Source of the DNA: a virus
DNA: 22,312 nt
IMG/VR virus record: IMGVR_UViG_3300046010_004201
Span: 1 to 22,312 of that record
Direction: 5' to 3' (one strand)
A program made the translations under genes and the position numbers. How positions within the stretch are numbered: the first letter of the stretch is position 1; every line of letters begins with the position of its first letter. Of the stretch, positions 20,657 to 22,312 are shown one piece after another. Under the pieces are notes generated by a model. The model did not search any database, was not told where the DNA came from, and saw only the letters and a program-made list of their open reading frames with translations.

Positions 20657-22212
20657 GATACTCGCCCGTTCTTGGTGAGAATTTCAATCTTTTGGATAGA
20701 CAGCTCAGAAGAGTTAATTTCTGCCTCATAGCCCGTCTGCACAATACGCCCCGATCCAGTACCTTGCGCATAGAGGGTTTGTAATGCGATACCACCGCTG
20801 TACTGTGCTACAGGCACACCATTCGCTCCGTACTCAGCAATGCCGTACTCCGACACGCCTTGCGTAGGAATCTGCGCATTTTGCGAGTAAAAATTTTCAG
20901 TGAAATCAAACCCCCACTTTATGGTGACAACTTGATTAGTACCGCCAATCACCACGACACCAATACGTTTTAAGATGGACGTTACACTTTGGTCGCCTAA
21001 ATCTGACTGATTGGTGTAGTAGTAAAGACGATAGGTATCCGTGTCGTCCAAATACCCGTTGTATCTACCGATATACCCACTCTTACCGATTAACAAATCA
21101 CCGTTACGACGGGACAACAATGCCGTTGGTGATATATCCCGCCAATTAGTGACTCTTGACGACCCGTCCTCTAATACGCCGCGTGTATCAAACACATAGA
21201 CGAAGTTAGCGGTTGGGAACGTGATTAGGTAGAACGCATTGATTTCTGAATAAATCGCTTTAATGTTGGCCGGGTTTTCTCCTGAAGCCATTCGCACAAT
21301 GTCGTTACGAACATTTTTGCTCAAGTCACGAAACGGCGCGGACTTCTCTTGAATCGTGCGTAACACCGACCGCACACCGCTGTTTGACAAGAACACGACA
21401 TCCGTGTTGGTATTCTGCACCGAATCGCGTGCAATGCAACCAATCCCGCCGACCGTGTCGTAAAGCGACATCGTCGACGGCGCTGTTGCGCCTTGGTAAA
21501 CCAAAATCTGGCGCTTACCAAAAATGAACAAGAAACCGTTATGCGCTGCTAACGCGACAATCTCATCCGGCCCGTTTGGCCACACGGTGTTGACGTTAAG
21601 TGACCCCGCCGTGCCGGTTGACCAGACGTGGCCTGCAATCAAGTCGGAAAAATACAGGGTCTGTTTATTGCCTGCCGTATTAGCCGCCCATAGACGACCG
21701 TAAGCTGAGATAACGCAATCAGCAGAAGGTACCGTAGCAGCGTAACCTGTCTTCTCGGAAACACGGCGATAGGTTGTGGTGCTTACCGCAGGATCGTAAA
21801 TTAACGGATCGTGGCCGGTCTGGAAAAAGTAAGTGATGCCATTTAACGATGCGCATTGCCAGTTGTTGGCGGTGATCGTTGGGGCGGTACCCCCTCCCCC
21901 GTAGGTCAACTCGACGACAGCATTGCTACCGTCGAGCTTAAACAACTTACTGTTGCCAGCAAACAGAACGGTGTACACACCGTCCGCGCCGACCAGTTCA
22001 TGGATGACGCCGACACTGTTCGCGCCTAAGTTGCCAGACGACGAGTTAACTTTCGACCACCCCTTACGCGCGCCGATGCGGCCATACTGGTCGATGACAC
22101 AGTTAGTCGCCTCCAAAGCAAACCCGGCCGCCAAATCCATCGGCGAATCTTGGGTGTTCAGGCCAAAAAAGCCTGGTGCAGAAATCGTATTGACCTGTAG
22201 CGCCTGGCTCAT
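20653..22212 (-). CDS. Tail protein resembling the P22 gp10 tail-stabilisation (hub) protein (519 aa)
   Basis: The opening MSQALQVNTISAPGFFGLNTQDSPMDLAAGFALEATNCVIDQYGRIGARKGW is characteristic of podovirus tail proteins that start with NxxxPGFxGLNxxDSPxxL. The body is predicted all-beta with repeated modules (ISAYGRLWAANTAG; ALAAHNGFLFIFGKRQILVYQG; SNSGVRSVLRT; YIGRYNGYLDD), consistent with a beta-propeller as in P22 gp10. It would sit below the portal and carry the fibres. ATG 22212 overlaps the upstream stop (ATGA). Confidence 0.8.
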   Translation of the reverse strand: MSQALQVNTISAPGFFGLNTQDSPMDLAAGFALEATNCVIDQYGRIGARKGWSKVNSSSGNLGANSVGVIHELVGADGVYTVLFAGNSKLFKLDGSNAVVELTYGGGGTAPTITANNWQCASLNGITYFFQTGHDPLIYDPAVSTTTYRRVSEKTGYAATVPSADCVISAYGRLWAANTAGNKQTLYFSDLIAGHVWSTGTAGSLNVNTVWPNGPDEIVALAAHNGFLFIFGKRQILVYQGATAPSTMSLYDTVGGIGCIARDSVQNTNTDVVFLSNSGVRSVLRTIQEKSAPFRDLSKNVRNDIVRMASGENPANIKAIYSEINAFYLITFPTANFVYVFDTRGVLEDGSSRVTNWRDISPTALLSRRNGDLLIGKSGYIGRYNGYLDDTDTYRLYYYTNQSDLGDQSVTSILKRIGVVVIGGTNQVVTIKWGFDFTENFYSQNAQIPTQGVSEYGIAEYGANGVPVAQYSGGIALQTLYAQGTGSGRIVQTGYEAEINSSELSIQKIEILTKNGRVS

Positions 22213-22312
22213 GTCGGCACGAACTCCTGCATCTCAGGAAAGCGGGTGGCTTCCAGAGCTATATAATCAGAAAGCATACTTCTGTAGAGCGCATATGCTT
22301 CTGAGGAATTTA
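22209..22312 (-). CDS. C-terminal end of an upstream structural protein (partial)
   Basis: The frame enters from the right edge and ends at TGA 22211-22209, overlapping the next start by 4 nt. The 34 visible residues end MLSDYIALEATRFPEMQEFVPT. The position just before the tail-hub gene suggests a portal-adjacent tail or neck protein, but too little is visible to identify it. Confidence 0.65.
   Translation of the reverse strand, partial: NSSEAYALYRSMLSDYIALEATRFPEMQEFVPT

Noticed and set aside
19961-22212. Diversity-generating retroelement variable region in the tail genes
   Set aside because: No reverse transcriptase, template repeat or paired imperfect repeat was seen in the window.

Overview
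The window is part of the genome (or prophage) of a tailed double-stranded DNA phage. The internal virion proteins, a P22 gp10-like tail protein and the absence of a tail tape measure suggest a short-tailed, podovirus-like virion. A nested Rz/Rz1 spanin pair shows that the host is Gram-negative, probably a proteobacterium; I cannot name it. No integrase, terminase, portal or capsid gene is present, so this is only a segment of the genome.

Layout. (1) Bases 1-618: the end of a leftward gene, then about 440 nt of non-coding DNA with tandem and direct repeats, two candidate promoters and an operator-like palindrome. (2) 619-2290: a rightward operon of small, mostly unknown early-type genes with an internal hairpin terminator and a strong terminator at 2335-2371. 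(3) 2370-9172: a leftward replication/recombination operon. In transcription order it holds a RecB/Cas4-like PD-(D/E)XK nuclease, a probable ssDNA-binding protein, a highly structured non-coding stretch, an HNH nuclease, a family A DNA polymerase with proofreading domain, and a primase-helicase. (4) 9201-9251: a compact divergent promoter whose two -35 boxes occupy the same base pairs. (5) 9258-12256: a rightward operon of VRR-NUC nuclease, HTH protein, coiled-coil protein, a broken SNF2-type helicase, a secreted protein and several small genes including a zinc ribbon. (6) 12222-22312: a leftward late operon. From right to left it holds tail protein, tail fibre, cupin, three internal virion proteins, two overlapping membrane-protein genes, GH19 endolysin, lipoprotein, holin-like protein, a small secreted protein and Rz/Rz1.

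How they work together. The two divergent operons from about 9.2 kb supply the replication and recombination enzymes. The late operon supplies injection proteins, adsorption apparatus and a complete Gram-negative lysis cassette (holin, endolysin without signal peptide, spanins). Genes within operons are packed with 1-4 nt or longer overlaps, which suggests translational coupling.

The most notable observations are: a structured RNA-like element with a 19-bp stem, three-way junction and possible pseudoknot, ending in a T-run upstream of the HNH-polymerase-primase genes; an SNF2 helicase gene with an apparent out-of-frame internal deletion; a gene that seems to start at ATT; predicted leaderless transcripts; and a left module unusually rich in GGCC. 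All functional statements come from reading the sequence and recalling protein families; no database search was run.
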